Shown here: piece by piece, positions 36,063 to 44,658 of the stretch
Layout of the letters: each line of letters opens with the position of its first letter
How positions within the stretch are numbered: position 1 is the first letter of the stretch
Assembly: GCA_944382875.1 (NCBI GenBank)
Contig: CALWNQ010000003.1
Span: 1-64,000, forward strand
Source of the DNA: an uncultured Clostridia bacterium
GTDB taxonomy: Bacteria; Bacillota; Clostridia; Oscillospirales; Ruminococcaceae
Reading direction: 5' to 3'
DNA: 64,000 nt
Position numbers and translations under genes: made by a program
Notes under the pieces: model-generated
Databases searched by the model: none
Told to the model about the DNA's origin: nothing
Seen by the model: the letters and a program-made list of their open reading frames with translations, nothing else

Positions 36063-37265
36063 TTAATATATTTCACCGTCTTTTTCTTTTATTATATCAC
36101 ATTTACGAAGTTCTTCAATACGCTGTTTAATGTAATCATATAAAGAATTTTCAGGATTTATTTTACAAACTTCCCGAAGGACAGCATCCACACCCCGTGT
36201 CTGCCGCATCCGAATCAACTGCTGTGCGGACTCGTCAGTGGGAGCCCCGTTATAAAAAATGGCGCAAGCGATAGAAGTTAAAATTCCGTCCGGTTTCACA
36301 CCGTACTCCATCATCAACCGGGCTGAACCAACCAATCTGTCATCCGGTGAGAGTTTGCGGATCGGATCTCGTGCGTTGCGTTCCAATGTATCCACAATTC
36401 TTTCATCCCGCAGCTTCCTCAACGATGACAGCGCAAATGCATGCTGTTCCTCATAACTGGTTCCGTGCTTTCTGCAGAGCGCTTCGGTAGTTTCCGCATA
36501 AACCTTGTCCAGCAGCTCGGAAATATACGGATCCCGGGAAGCAGGCGCAATATGGTCGTAACCCAAAATACTGCCGACATAGGATACCGTTCCATTGGCT
36601 GCATTATAAGTATAGAATTTCCGTTCCAGGAATCCGCCGAAATTCTGCATCAGTCGGATTCCTTCCACCGCAGGTATTTCCCCTTTCAGGCGCTCTGCAT
36701 CCACCGGAAGTTCCCAGAAATCCTGTACATTTACCACCAACGAATCTTTTGCAAGTGCTTCCTCATCTGCTTCAATCGCCGAACGCATGACAACCGCTTC
36801 CGAAAAGCCCACATGTTCCTCCAACCATTGCCGCTCAACGGGATTCAGTAAATCTGATACCCCGTTTTGAAGGATTTCGGCCGGCTTCTTCCAGTTTTCA
36901 CAGGTAATAACGTTCATTGTTTCTCCAGGATACAGCTGCATCCGTTTCCGAATTCCTGCGACTAAAACCGGCACTATTGCGCCAAGGTTTTTTCCGCCGA
37001 CTGCTGTAAAAATCAAACCGGTTTTTGCAATACACTCCGCAGCCTGATCTACATCGTCCAAACAAATGGCATCCGCATTCCTGATCTTCATATCTCGATC
37101 CGAATTACCCAGTATATGAATAGAATATTCTTTCCGTTCCTGAATCAGATCACAAAGCGGGCGGCTTTTTTCAATAAATACCGTCCGATATCCCGAAAGT
37201 GCCAACAAATGATTGATAAACCCTCTTGCGATTTTTCCTGCGCCAAAAATTACCACTGGTTCCAT
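36063..37265 (-). CDS. Atypical mannitol-dehydrogenase-family protein
   Basis: A 400-residue protein related to 34030-35187 (shared segments such as RKFYTYNAA and a RNARDPIRKLSPDDRLVG block). The catalytic pattern is KFYTYNAAN with Lys216, Asn221 and Asn224 in the histidine position. The two copies therefore share the loss of the family histidine but with different replacements. The gene follows the FGGY kinase after 19 bases. Function unresolved. Confidence 0.8.
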   Translation of the reverse strand: MEPVVIFGAGKIARGFINHLLALSGYRTVFIEKSRPLCDLIQERKEYSIHILGNSDRDMKIRNADAICLDDVDQAAECIAKTGLIFTAVGGKNLGAIVPVLVAGIRKRMQLYPGETMNVITCENWKKPAEILQNGVSDLLNPVERQWLEEHVGFSEAVVMRSAIEADEEALAKDSLVVNVQDFWELPVDAERLKGEIPAVEGIRLMQNFGGFLERKFYTYNAANGTVSYVGSILGYDHIAPASRDPYISELLDKVYAETTEALCRKHGTSYEEQHAFALSSLRKLRDERIVDTLERNARDPIRKLSPDDRLVGSARLMMEYGVKPDGILTSIACAIFYNGAPTDESAQQLIRMRQTRGVDAVLREVCKINPENSLYDYIKQRIEELRKCDIIKEKDGEIY

Positions 37266-37284
37266 TTATCCTCAGCCCTTCTTC

Positions 37285-38736
37285 CTATTGGTTCTCCGAA
37301 TGCCATTGCGCAAACTGCGTCTCAAGCGCCGGATACAGTTCCCGATAGATGTGATACCTTTTTTCCATATTTTCCTGCAGCTCAGGATCCGGCATCACTG
37401 CTTCCCCTAACCTGCAATGCACTTTTTGCGCCTCTTCCAGAGAAGAATACACACCTTTTCCTAAAAACGCAATCAACGCTGCCCCCAAAGCCCCACATTC
37501 GGGCTGATCCACCGGAATAACCGGCTTATTCAAAAGAGTTGCCTTGATTCGGTTCAGCGTCCCATCCCGGGAAGCGCCTCCGCCTGTTAAGACCATTGTT
37601 TGATCCGCGGCGGCGTTCCCAAGACAGTCCCACAGATGTCTAACCGAAAACGCCACTCCTTCCAGCACTGCGTAATACAGAGCCGCATGATCGTGATATG
37701 TCTCCAATCCAAAAAATACCCCACGTGCGGAGCTGTCCCAAATCGGTGCGCGTTCTCCCTGCAGATACGGCAAAAAGATTGGAACCACACAAACTGATTT
37801 CGCAGCTTTCCGGAGCGTTTTTTCCACGGAGTCGGATCTCTCTGGAAATTGATTCATTGCCCATTGGATTGATACCCCGCTCGACGCCGTAACGCCATAA
37901 GCGGCATTCTTCTCAAAATATGGTCCGCACACAGGCGCACTATCCAGCATCTTTTCGGTGATAACCCCCACATGCTCCGATGTTCCGGTTACGTCAAAGG
38001 CCCGGCCAACGCCGCTTCCCATTCCCAGCACCGCGGCGAAAAAGTCGTTGCATCCTAAATAAACCGGTATTTTGTCCTGAATCCCGCAGCAGTCGGCAAT
38101 TTCTTTTTTCAGTTTCCCCGCCGCATCCCAAGGCGAATATAGCCGGGAAAACCAACTCTCACAAAGCCTAAATTGCGCAAACAATTCGGAAGAATATTTG
38201 CCCTTTTCAAGGTTGGCAAGCCCTCTCCACGTATAAGGATCGGTCGCATATTCGCCCGTCAGATATTCATACAGATAATCCTTTGGCGATAATACCCGTT
38301 CCATACGGTCCCGCAGTTCCGGTTCCTGTCCGAAAAGCTGGTACAGCCGCACCAGCGGATACGATTCCAGCCTGGGATGCCGCATCGAAAGCTGTTCTTT
38401 ATAATATTCCTGTGATTGGTATGTTAAGATATGGGAAAGCGCTCTCTTGCCGCCGCCTTCTGCCCATTTGAGCAGCCGTGGCTTCTCCTCCCCCCGAATT
38501 TGAATCAGATAGCTGCCTACCTGCGCGCACATTGCAATCGCCGCAGGTGATTGTCCAATCTCTTGCACACTCTTTTGCAGACATCGAACAACTGCGTCTT
38601 TCCAGCTTGCAGGCAAATCGGCTGGAAATGCATATTCCACGCGGAAAACCCGGGATTCTCCCGATTCAAACACCGCAAGCGCCTTTGCCGAAGAAGTTCC
38701 GATGTCGATTCCAAGACAATAGCATCCTTTTTGCAT
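37285..38736 (-). CDS. FGGY-family carbohydrate kinase
   Basis: A 483-residue FGGY kinase (xylulokinase/rhamnulokinase/gluconokinase group). The N-terminal LGIDIGTSSAKAL is the phosphate loop, and TGTSEHVG and VLTGGGASRDGTLNRIKA carry the nucleotide-binding part of the C-terminal domain. The Cys-rich beginning and the ASSGVSIQWAMNQF block are unlike the well-known specificities, so the substrate is not assigned. AGGAGG precedes the ATG. Probably phosphorylates the sugar released by the GH52 enzyme. Confidence 0.88.
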   Translation of the reverse strand: MQKGCYCLGIDIGTSSAKALAVFESGESRVFRVEYAFPADLPASWKDAVVRCLQKSVQEIGQSPAAIAMCAQVGSYLIQIRGEEKPRLLKWAEGGGKRALSHILTYQSQEYYKEQLSMRHPRLESYPLVRLYQLFGQEPELRDRMERVLSPKDYLYEYLTGEYATDPYTWRGLANLEKGKYSSELFAQFRLCESWFSRLYSPWDAAGKLKKEIADCCGIQDKIPVYLGCNDFFAAVLGMGSGVGRAFDVTGTSEHVGVITEKMLDSAPVCGPYFEKNAAYGVTASSGVSIQWAMNQFPERSDSVEKTLRKAAKSVCVVPIFLPYLQGERAPIWDSSARGVFFGLETYHDHAALYYAVLEGVAFSVRHLWDCLGNAAADQTMVLTGGGASRDGTLNRIKATLLNKPVIPVDQPECGALGAALIAFLGKGVYSSLEEAQKVHCRLGEAVMPDPELQENMEKRYHIYRELYPALETQFAQWHSENQ

Positions 38737-38745
38737 ATCGTCCTC

Positions 38746-39765
38746 CTAATCAAAAAGGAATACCGATTTTAGGAATCCTTCCGGCCTTGTCCTTGTCAGT
38801 GTAAGAGCCTCCTCGTACTGATCCAACTGGAAAAAGTGTGTTGCCATAAAGCTTGTATCGATCAGCCCGTATTCCAGCAACCGGATACATCTGCTCACCA
38901 TATTCCAGTTGTTGCCTGCGCCGATAATCTTCAGATTGGGGATATGCACCTCATCCGGAACAAACTCCGTCTTCTGCCGGCTGCCATATCCAGCCAGCAG
39001 CACTCTGCCGGATTTTTTGGCACAATGAATGGCTGCATGGAAACATCCCATGGAGCCGGTCGCCTCACAAACAACATCCGAACCGCCTCGATGGTATTCC
39101 CGAACCACATCCTCCAGTTTTTCCTCCGAGGTGGCCACAGTTTTGGCAGCACCAGCCATTTGGGCAAAGCCCAGACGCTTCCGGGAGGATGCAGCTACAA
39201 TAATCCGTCCCGCCCCCATCGCCTTTGCAACAGCAGCAATGTTAAGACCAATGGAACCGGCACCGATCACCGTTAATGTTTCTCCCAACCGCAATCCGGA
39301 TTTATCCATTGTCCCCAATCCAACACCCATCGGCTCAATTAACGCCCCCTGTACCCAGGAAATGGATTCCGGAAGCTCATATAAGGCATAAACCGGAACT
39401 AACAGGTACTCACTGTATGCACCATTTGCTCGAAACCCAATTTCCCGGAAGCTTGAACAATTTCTCCAGTTCCCCGAACGACATTCTTCACATACCAGGC
39501 AGCAGATATCGTTGCTTCCTACAACCCGTTTTCCAACCCATTTCTCATCCGCTTGGGAACCAACTGCATCTACAATCCCACTCCACTCATGTCCGGGTGT
39601 GAGCGGATAATCAGCCGGAATATTCCCGTCGATGACTTCCAAATCCGTCGCACAAACGCACGCCGCTTTTACCTTAACTCTCGCCCATCCCGCAGGTGGA
39701 ACGGGAATTTCTTTTTCCACCTGCCGATATTTTCCCGGTTTTTCTATGACTACTGCCTTCATCAT
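38746..39765 (-). CDS. Zinc-dependent alcohol/sugar dehydrogenase (MDR)
   Basis: A 339-residue medium-chain dehydrogenase. CATDLEVIDG (catalytic Cys), GHEWSGIV (catalytic His-Glu), a structural zinc Cys cluster (CCLVCEECRSGNWRNC) and an NAD loop GAGSIGLNIA are all present. Members such as sorbitol, galactitol-1-P and threonine dehydrogenases oxidise secondary alcohols. Two in-frame starts (39765 and 39762) share the AGGAGAG ribosome site. It sits between the GH52 and FGGY genes and may oxidise the released sugar. Confidence 0.9.
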   Translation of the reverse strand: MMKAVVIEKPGKYRQVEKEIPVPPAGWARVKVKAACVCATDLEVIDGNIPADYPLTPGHEWSGIVDAVGSQADEKWVGKRVVGSNDICCLVCEECRSGNWRNCSSFREIGFRANGAYSEYLLVPVYALYELPESISWVQGALIEPMGVGLGTMDKSGLRLGETLTVIGAGSIGLNIAAVAKAMGAGRIIVAASSRKRLGFAQMAGAAKTVATSEEKLEDVVREYHRGGSDVVCEATGSMGCFHAAIHCAKKSGRVLLAGYGSRQKTEFVPDEVHIPNLKIIGAGNNWNMVSRCIRLLEYGLIDTSFMATHFFQLDQYEEALTLTRTRPEGFLKSVFLFD

Positions 39766-39782
39766 ACTGCTCTCCTTTTACT

Positions 39783-41876
39783 TTATCGCAGAATTTTTTC
39801 CGCCTCATCCATCCACAATACCGAAGTAACCGCACGCGGATAATGAAATCCTCTTCCATAGGGCGCGCCCCATACTACCTGATCGATTCCCGGGCAACGG
39901 GCACATTGTTCTTTCCACCAACGGCACTCTGCCGAATCAGGGTGTCCAAATTCATTTTCGAGAGAAAACCCAAGAATTTTTTCTGCAATTACTTCGCACA
40001 GGAAAATTTTGCTCATCCAACTATTCATACTTCCCGACGAAAGCCGCCATCCGCCATCTTTAAACAGGCATAAATCAGGCTTCAGCACACCCTTTAAATG
40101 CTTTTTCAACAGGATTAAGAATGCACGGTCATCTTCCAGCCACTGTGTATAGCCGAAATAATACGGATAAATCAGGCCTTCGATTGCCGGAATAATGGCA
40201 GTTTGTGAATTTCCATCTAATATCGCCGGAATATATCCCAGTTCCTCACTGTAATAATCAGCTATCGTTTTCTCGCATAGTAACGCCGACTGCTGCGCAC
40301 GTTTGGAAATCTCGGAAGAAAGGCCCTCGGCAAGACGGCTGATTGCCAGATATCCCGCCCAGCATTTGACCGCCAGATATAGATTCCGCCGTGCCTGCCC
40401 GAGTCCCTCGTCCAGTGAGTCATAAGTAGTAATTTCAAATTCCTCGCCGCAGCGATCCCCGTCGTAATCCATAATGCCATCCCGTTTTTCTGCAACCGGA
40501 TCGTCACGATTGAGCATGGAGGTCAAGCAAGCCTCTGTCACACCCAGAATTTCCCGCTGCCACTGACTGTCACCGGTCTGTTCTACATATACAGCCGCGC
40601 TCAGAATCCAGTTGAGCAGCTCCTCCTGTGACATGTAGGACAGGCAGCCTTCTTTATTGCGCATTTCATAGCAGGAATATCCAAACGCAGTGAAGGTTCG
40701 GTTGCTGCCCTGATCGTGCGTAAATGAAATTCCTCCGGGCAGCCCACATTTACCGTCGGTTCCATGTAAGGTATCCCAGTAAGCGTATTCCTTTCGGAAC
40801 CCATCCAGCTGATTACGGACTGACCAAGGCTGCGCAAAACATTCGTAAAACAGATGGTCTACCGATAGGTCAAAGGTGTTCATCATCATGTAGGATCCTT
40901 CGTTTACGATGTATCGCGGCTGACCGCCATCATCAAACAGCATGGTGGACGCCCAATAGCAATGCACAGACTGGGCTATAAAGAAACGCTGTTCCGCGGA
41001 AAGCTGCTGTTTTTCAAAGTCTGCTTCCACCGCACGGGATTCCGCCAGGAATTTCTCCATATTCCTTACCCCATACAGGAATACCTGCTCCAGGTTTGCA
41101 AAAAAGCGCGTATAGTAATACGGCATCGTATGGCTGGCATAGGTCTGTGTTCCTCCCAAATACCATCCCAGCACAAATTCTACCCGCACTTCTTCCCCAG
41201 CCGGAACTTCAAAGCAAAATCCGCCCATTTCGCAATTCTGGTAGAAACCCCTTTCCTTCCGGGAAAATACGCCCGCAGCACCAAAATCCGCCACTTCGGT
41301 ACAAATACCGCCATATTTTTTTCCATCCAACGCAAAACCGCATCCACAAGAGGATCCCACACCGAGCAGATCTCCTCCTGTCGTCTGGGACAGCGGATAC
41401 AGGCCTTTCATGCCCTGCACCCCGAAAAATCCGATTACAGGATACTCTTTCCGATTGCGAACAGAAAATGCCGCCTGTACACAAGGAATGACCGCCTGCT
41501 GAAGTTCCCCGTAGGAAGCTGCTGCCGGATCCGAAATTCCCTTTGCAGGTGTTATGCAGGTGAAAGTAAATTCTGCCGTTTCCCACTTGTCCTGCGTCAG
41601 TCCTGTCGTCCGACTGATTTCAGACGTACGATATTTCCGCAGCCATACCGCGCGCTTTTGTTCTTTTCCAATGTCATAACGCTCTTCCGCATCAGCCGCA
41701 TCCTCTTTTGCAAAAAATGGCAGACATTTTAGTTGGCTACCGTCCAACACTCCGATGTATACCTCATTCTCCGGAATAAAGCCTTCTTGCAGCATAAAGC
41801 CGCCCGCCTCATTCTCCGCACCGATTACAAAAGAGCCTCCCGCACCGCGCGGACTATGCATGGTATAATAGAACAT
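39783..41876 (-). CDS. GH52 beta-xylosidase
   Basis: A 697-residue protein closely following the GH52 family. The start MFYYTMHSPRGAGGSF matches the family N-terminus, VNEGSYMMMNTFDL contains Glu326 as the nucleophile, and TTYDSLDEGLGQARRN contains Asp486 as the acid/base. The gap between them (160 residues) equals that between Glu335 and Asp495 in the Geobacillus enzyme. GH52 enzymes release xylose from xylo-oligosaccharides and aryl xylosides. The ATG at 41876 is preferred to a GTG at 41888. First gene of a ten-gene operon, so xylose-containing substrate is likely to induce it. No signal peptide; intracellular. Confidence 0.92.
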   Translation of the reverse strand: MFYYTMHSPRGAGGSFVIGAENEAGGFMLQEGFIPENEVYIGVLDGSQLKCLPFFAKEDAADAEERYDIGKEQKRAVWLRKYRTSEISRTTGLTQDKWETAEFTFTCITPAKGISDPAAASYGELQQAVIPCVQAAFSVRNRKEYPVIGFFGVQGMKGLYPLSQTTGGDLLGVGSSCGCGFALDGKKYGGICTEVADFGAAGVFSRKERGFYQNCEMGGFCFEVPAGEEVRVEFVLGWYLGGTQTYASHTMPYYYTRFFANLEQVFLYGVRNMEKFLAESRAVEADFEKQQLSAEQRFFIAQSVHCYWASTMLFDDGGQPRYIVNEGSYMMMNTFDLSVDHLFYECFAQPWSVRNQLDGFRKEYAYWDTLHGTDGKCGLPGGISFTHDQGSNRTFTAFGYSCYEMRNKEGCLSYMSQEELLNWILSAAVYVEQTGDSQWQREILGVTEACLTSMLNRDDPVAEKRDGIMDYDGDRCGEEFEITTYDSLDEGLGQARRNLYLAVKCWAGYLAISRLAEGLSSEISKRAQQSALLCEKTIADYYSEELGYIPAILDGNSQTAIIPAIEGLIYPYYFGYTQWLEDDRAFLILLKKHLKGVLKPDLCLFKDGGWRLSSGSMNSWMSKIFLCEVIAEKILGFSLENEFGHPDSAECRWWKEQCARCPGIDQVVWGAPYGRGFHYPRAVTSVLWMDEAEKILR

Positions 41877-41920
41877 ATGGCACCCCACTTCTTTTTCGAT
41901 ATTTATAAACCTTATTTATT

Positions 41921-41949
41921 ATTATGACAAGCTTTTGGTTTCTTGTCAA
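41921..41949 (-). promoter_or_regulatory. Sigma-A promoter of the GH52 operon
   Basis: On the minus strand TTGACA (41944-41949) and CATAAT (41921-41926) are 17 bases apart, near consensus. The predicted start near 41914 gives a leader of about 38 bases before the ATG at 41876. Confidence 0.85.
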
Positions 41950-41988
41950 TACATTATGGAAAATTTTTCTGTTTTCCTATAAAATTAA

Positions 41989-42013
41989 ACGGCAACCAGA
42001 AAATGGCTGCCGT
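41989..42013 (-). terminator. Terminator after the GH38 gene
   Basis: On the transcript of the minus strand, a 10-bp stem with one G-U pair (41989-41998 with 42004-42013) is followed by a U-rich tail. It lies about 105 bases after the stop of the GH38 gene at 42119 and just upstream of the GH52 promoter, so it separates the two transcription units. Confidence 0.7.
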
Positions 42014-42118
42014 CTTACATTCATTTCAATTATATAACTGTGATTTCCACATATTTCCGTTTAAAATTAGGTGTTGTGAAATCGTAGTCAACAAACTATA
42101 CAGAAAAATTGTGCAGAA

Positions 42119-44485
42119 TCAAGCGTCAACTTGCACTTCTGTAAAAGACTGCGTATCCGGCTCCCAACAGAACGTTTTCACCTCATATTTACCAAACGAA
42201 ACCGGCCACTCCTTACCCAGAACCGCAAATGTTGCCGATACAGGCTCTCCGATGCTGTTGAAAAGGCGAACCCGGTACTCCCCGTGATGCCGGTAGAACG
42301 CAGCCAGCTGGATGGCGGGATGATTCAGCTGATAAAAGCTGCGGGGAAGTTCCCCATTTCCGGACGGGAAAAAGGAAAGCGCATAGGGTGGCTGATTGTG
42401 AATATCGGAAAGCAAAGATTCCTCGCCAACCGGATTCAGCCAGAAATCAAATTCCCGGAGCCCAATATCAATGCGGGGCAGATAACGCCCTTTTGGCACA
42501 AGCGGCCGGTCGCCCAGCGTCAGCGCGGAATAGCAAGCGCTTTGGAGCAGTGTGAGCGAAACCACGCCGTCTTTGCAGCTGGAACCGTAGGTTCCGGAAT
42601 TCACAATGGTAATACCGTTCTTTCCGTTGCCAAAGCTGCACCAGCGCTGACTGACCGCCTCATCCCCATTCTGCGGAAGGGCGGCGGTCCCGAACATCGT
42701 TTCACCGGTATAACGGCCGTCTTGCACGGCAGCGGGTACCTCTAATTTTAAAACACGACTCGGCTGCTGCCAGTTTGCGACAACATGAACGCCGATCTCA
42801 GTTCCCTTTTTCGGAATGGAAAACTGAAGCAGGACACGGGAGTCCTCATACCGAAACTCGGACTCGATCACTTTGCGGACTGCTCCGTCTTCCACCACAC
42901 GCGGGCCGTCCATCAAGCAGAATGCGCCCAGTTTTTTGTCAAAGCGGCGGATCATCGAGCCCCAGGGATCCTCATCGGTTTCATACACCACCGGCAGGAA
43001 GGCGTCGGCGGCAAGCTGTTCCACGCCGTTGACGCAATAGCTCTCCAAAAGCCCGGTCCGGCGGCTGACGCGCGCCGAAAGCTCCGGTGTAACGACCGAA
43101 AGCTCCTGTTCGGGCAGCGGTTTACCGGATTTCACTTCCAGTCTGCAATCAAACCGGCTGATGGCGGAGGGGGCGAGTACGGCGCGGAAAGTCACATGCT
43201 TTCTCCAATCCAGATTGAGGTTGCAGCGTTCCTTTTCCACCTGGGTGGGGAGCTGCTCTTCTCCGGCGTATACCTTTACATCGGTAAATTCTCCCTCGTT
43301 CCAGTTCTGATCGGCAAGCTGGAACTCACATTCCAGAATAGTTTCCACTGGATACGGATGGGGATTGTAAACAAGGAATGGGATTTCCCCTTCTTTCGCT
43401 TTTGGCTGTCCGGCACAAAGGGCAAAGAAAGCCCGTGTGCGGATGCGGGAAAGGATTTCCAGGCCGTGATGCATCTGCCGCAGAGCCGCTTCTTCGGCAA
43501 ACTGGATGGAAGAACCGGGCAGGATATCGTGAAACTCACAAAAGACAAGATCTTTTTCCGCCTCGGTCAAAGCGGCCTCCGGATACTCCACCCCGGCGCA
43601 AACCGCCGCGTGGGAAGCAATTTTTTCGGTCAGATACAGCTGATTTTCCAGCATCCGGTGTGTCTGTTTGATCCGCACCTGCGAGGTATAGCAGCCCACC
43701 GCCCAGGGATTCAGAGATTTATCCACTTCAGGCAGCTCTTCCGGGCGGACTGCCGCAAAAAACGCCTCGGGAGAAGAATGTTTCCACACATATCCCTCCA
43801 GTGAAAGGGCAGATATCTGCTTCATATCTTCCCGCGACGGGCCGCCGCCGTGGTTGCCGATTCCCCAAAGGACAAGGCCATCCGATCCCGGAAAACCCTT
43901 CTCCGCATAAGCGGTGATCTTGCGCGCCGCCTGGCCGCGCCCGGAAAGATAGCTTTCAAACGCACGGTGTGCCATCACTTCGGAACCGTCAAAGCCTTTC
44001 CAGCGGAAAGTTTCGGCGGGAAGCGGACAATCACACTGACTCGGACGGCAGAACAGGTAGGAGTCATATCCGTTTTTGCGCAGAATCTGCACCAGCCCCT
44101 GCGAATGGCCAAACGGGTCAAAATTAATGGCGGTTGTAGGAGTCTGGCCGAATTTCTCCCGGAAGAAATCCCGTCCTGTCTCAATCTGACGGAAAATACT
44201 CTCGCCGGACGGCATGTTGCAGTCCGGTTGCAGATACCAGCCGCCCATAATGTGCCATTTTCCCTCCCCGACCAGCTTCTGAATCCGGGCAAAAAGGGCG
44301 GGATCGTGCTCCTCCACCCACTCATAAAGAACCGCTTCATTGTGGTTGAAGACAAAGCCGCCGTACTCCTCGCAAAAATCCGCCGCAGTCCGGAAGGTGG
44401 AGATTGCTTCCGCCATCCCCTCCTCCTTTTCCCAGAGCCAGATCGGATCCAGGTGCGCGTTGCACACCAGATGAATTGTTTTCAT
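42119..44485 (-). CDS. GH38-family alpha-mannosidase
   Basis: A 788-residue GH38 enzyme with NAHLDPIW (His11, Asp13) and FDPFGHSQG (Asp123 nucleophile) and EFHDILPGSS (zinc histidine) in the expected order. IGNHGGGPSRED is the family's conserved central loop. Hydrolyses alpha-mannosides, with retention, using zinc. It has its own promoter at 44526-44554 and terminator at 41989-42013. No signal peptide, so intracellular. It is about 50 residues shorter than the zinc-finger-bearing paralogue at 23229-25742 and lacks that insert. Confidence 0.9.
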   Translation of the reverse strand: MKTIHLVCNAHLDPIWLWEKEEGMAEAISTFRTAADFCEEYGGFVFNHNEAVLYEWVEEHDPALFARIQKLVGEGKWHIMGGWYLQPDCNMPSGESIFRQIETGRDFFREKFGQTPTTAINFDPFGHSQGLVQILRKNGYDSYLFCRPSQCDCPLPAETFRWKGFDGSEVMAHRAFESYLSGRGQAARKITAYAEKGFPGSDGLVLWGIGNHGGGPSREDMKQISALSLEGYVWKHSSPEAFFAAVRPEELPEVDKSLNPWAVGCYTSQVRIKQTHRMLENQLYLTEKIASHAAVCAGVEYPEAALTEAEKDLVFCEFHDILPGSSIQFAEEAALRQMHHGLEILSRIRTRAFFALCAGQPKAKEGEIPFLVYNPHPYPVETILECEFQLADQNWNEGEFTDVKVYAGEEQLPTQVEKERCNLNLDWRKHVTFRAVLAPSAISRFDCRLEVKSGKPLPEQELSVVTPELSARVSRRTGLLESYCVNGVEQLAADAFLPVVYETDEDPWGSMIRRFDKKLGAFCLMDGPRVVEDGAVRKVIESEFRYEDSRVLLQFSIPKKGTEIGVHVVANWQQPSRVLKLEVPAAVQDGRYTGETMFGTAALPQNGDEAVSQRWCSFGNGKNGITIVNSGTYGSSCKDGVVSLTLLQSACYSALTLGDRPLVPKGRYLPRIDIGLREFDFWLNPVGEESLLSDIHNQPPYALSFFPSGNGELPRSFYQLNHPAIQLAAFYRHHGEYRVRLFNSIGEPVSATFAVLGKEWPVSFGKYEVKTFCWEPDTQSFTEVQVDA

Positions 44486-44525
44486 AAGAATCCTCCCTTC
44501 GATTTATCTTTTGTATATTGCTTTT

Positions 44526-44554
44526 ATTTTATAATAATGTACCAGAAAAATCAA
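44526..44554 (-). promoter_or_regulatory. Promoter of the GH38 gene
   Basis: On the minus strand TTGATT (44549-44554) and TAAAAT (44526-44531) are 17 bases apart in an AT-rich stretch upstream of the start at 44485 with a GGGAGG ribosome site. Predicted start near 44519. Confidence 0.7.
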
Positions 44555-44602
44555 TAGAAAGGATGCAACAAAAACAATTTGTATTTTTGGTATATAATTC
44601 TG

Positions 44603-44641
44603 AAGCCTATGACCTGTTTTCACAAGTCATAGGCTTTTTTT
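44603..44641. terminator. Intrinsic terminator between the nitrilase and GH38 genes
   Basis: An 11-bp inverted repeat (44603-44613 with 44626-44636) with a long T-run on the plus side. Both flanking genes run on the minus strand, where the U-tract is short, so it is either a minus-strand stem-loop terminator for the nitrilase gene or works mainly against plus-strand antisense transcripts. Confidence 0.6.
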
Positions 44642-44658
44642 GAATCAAAAACCCGCCG

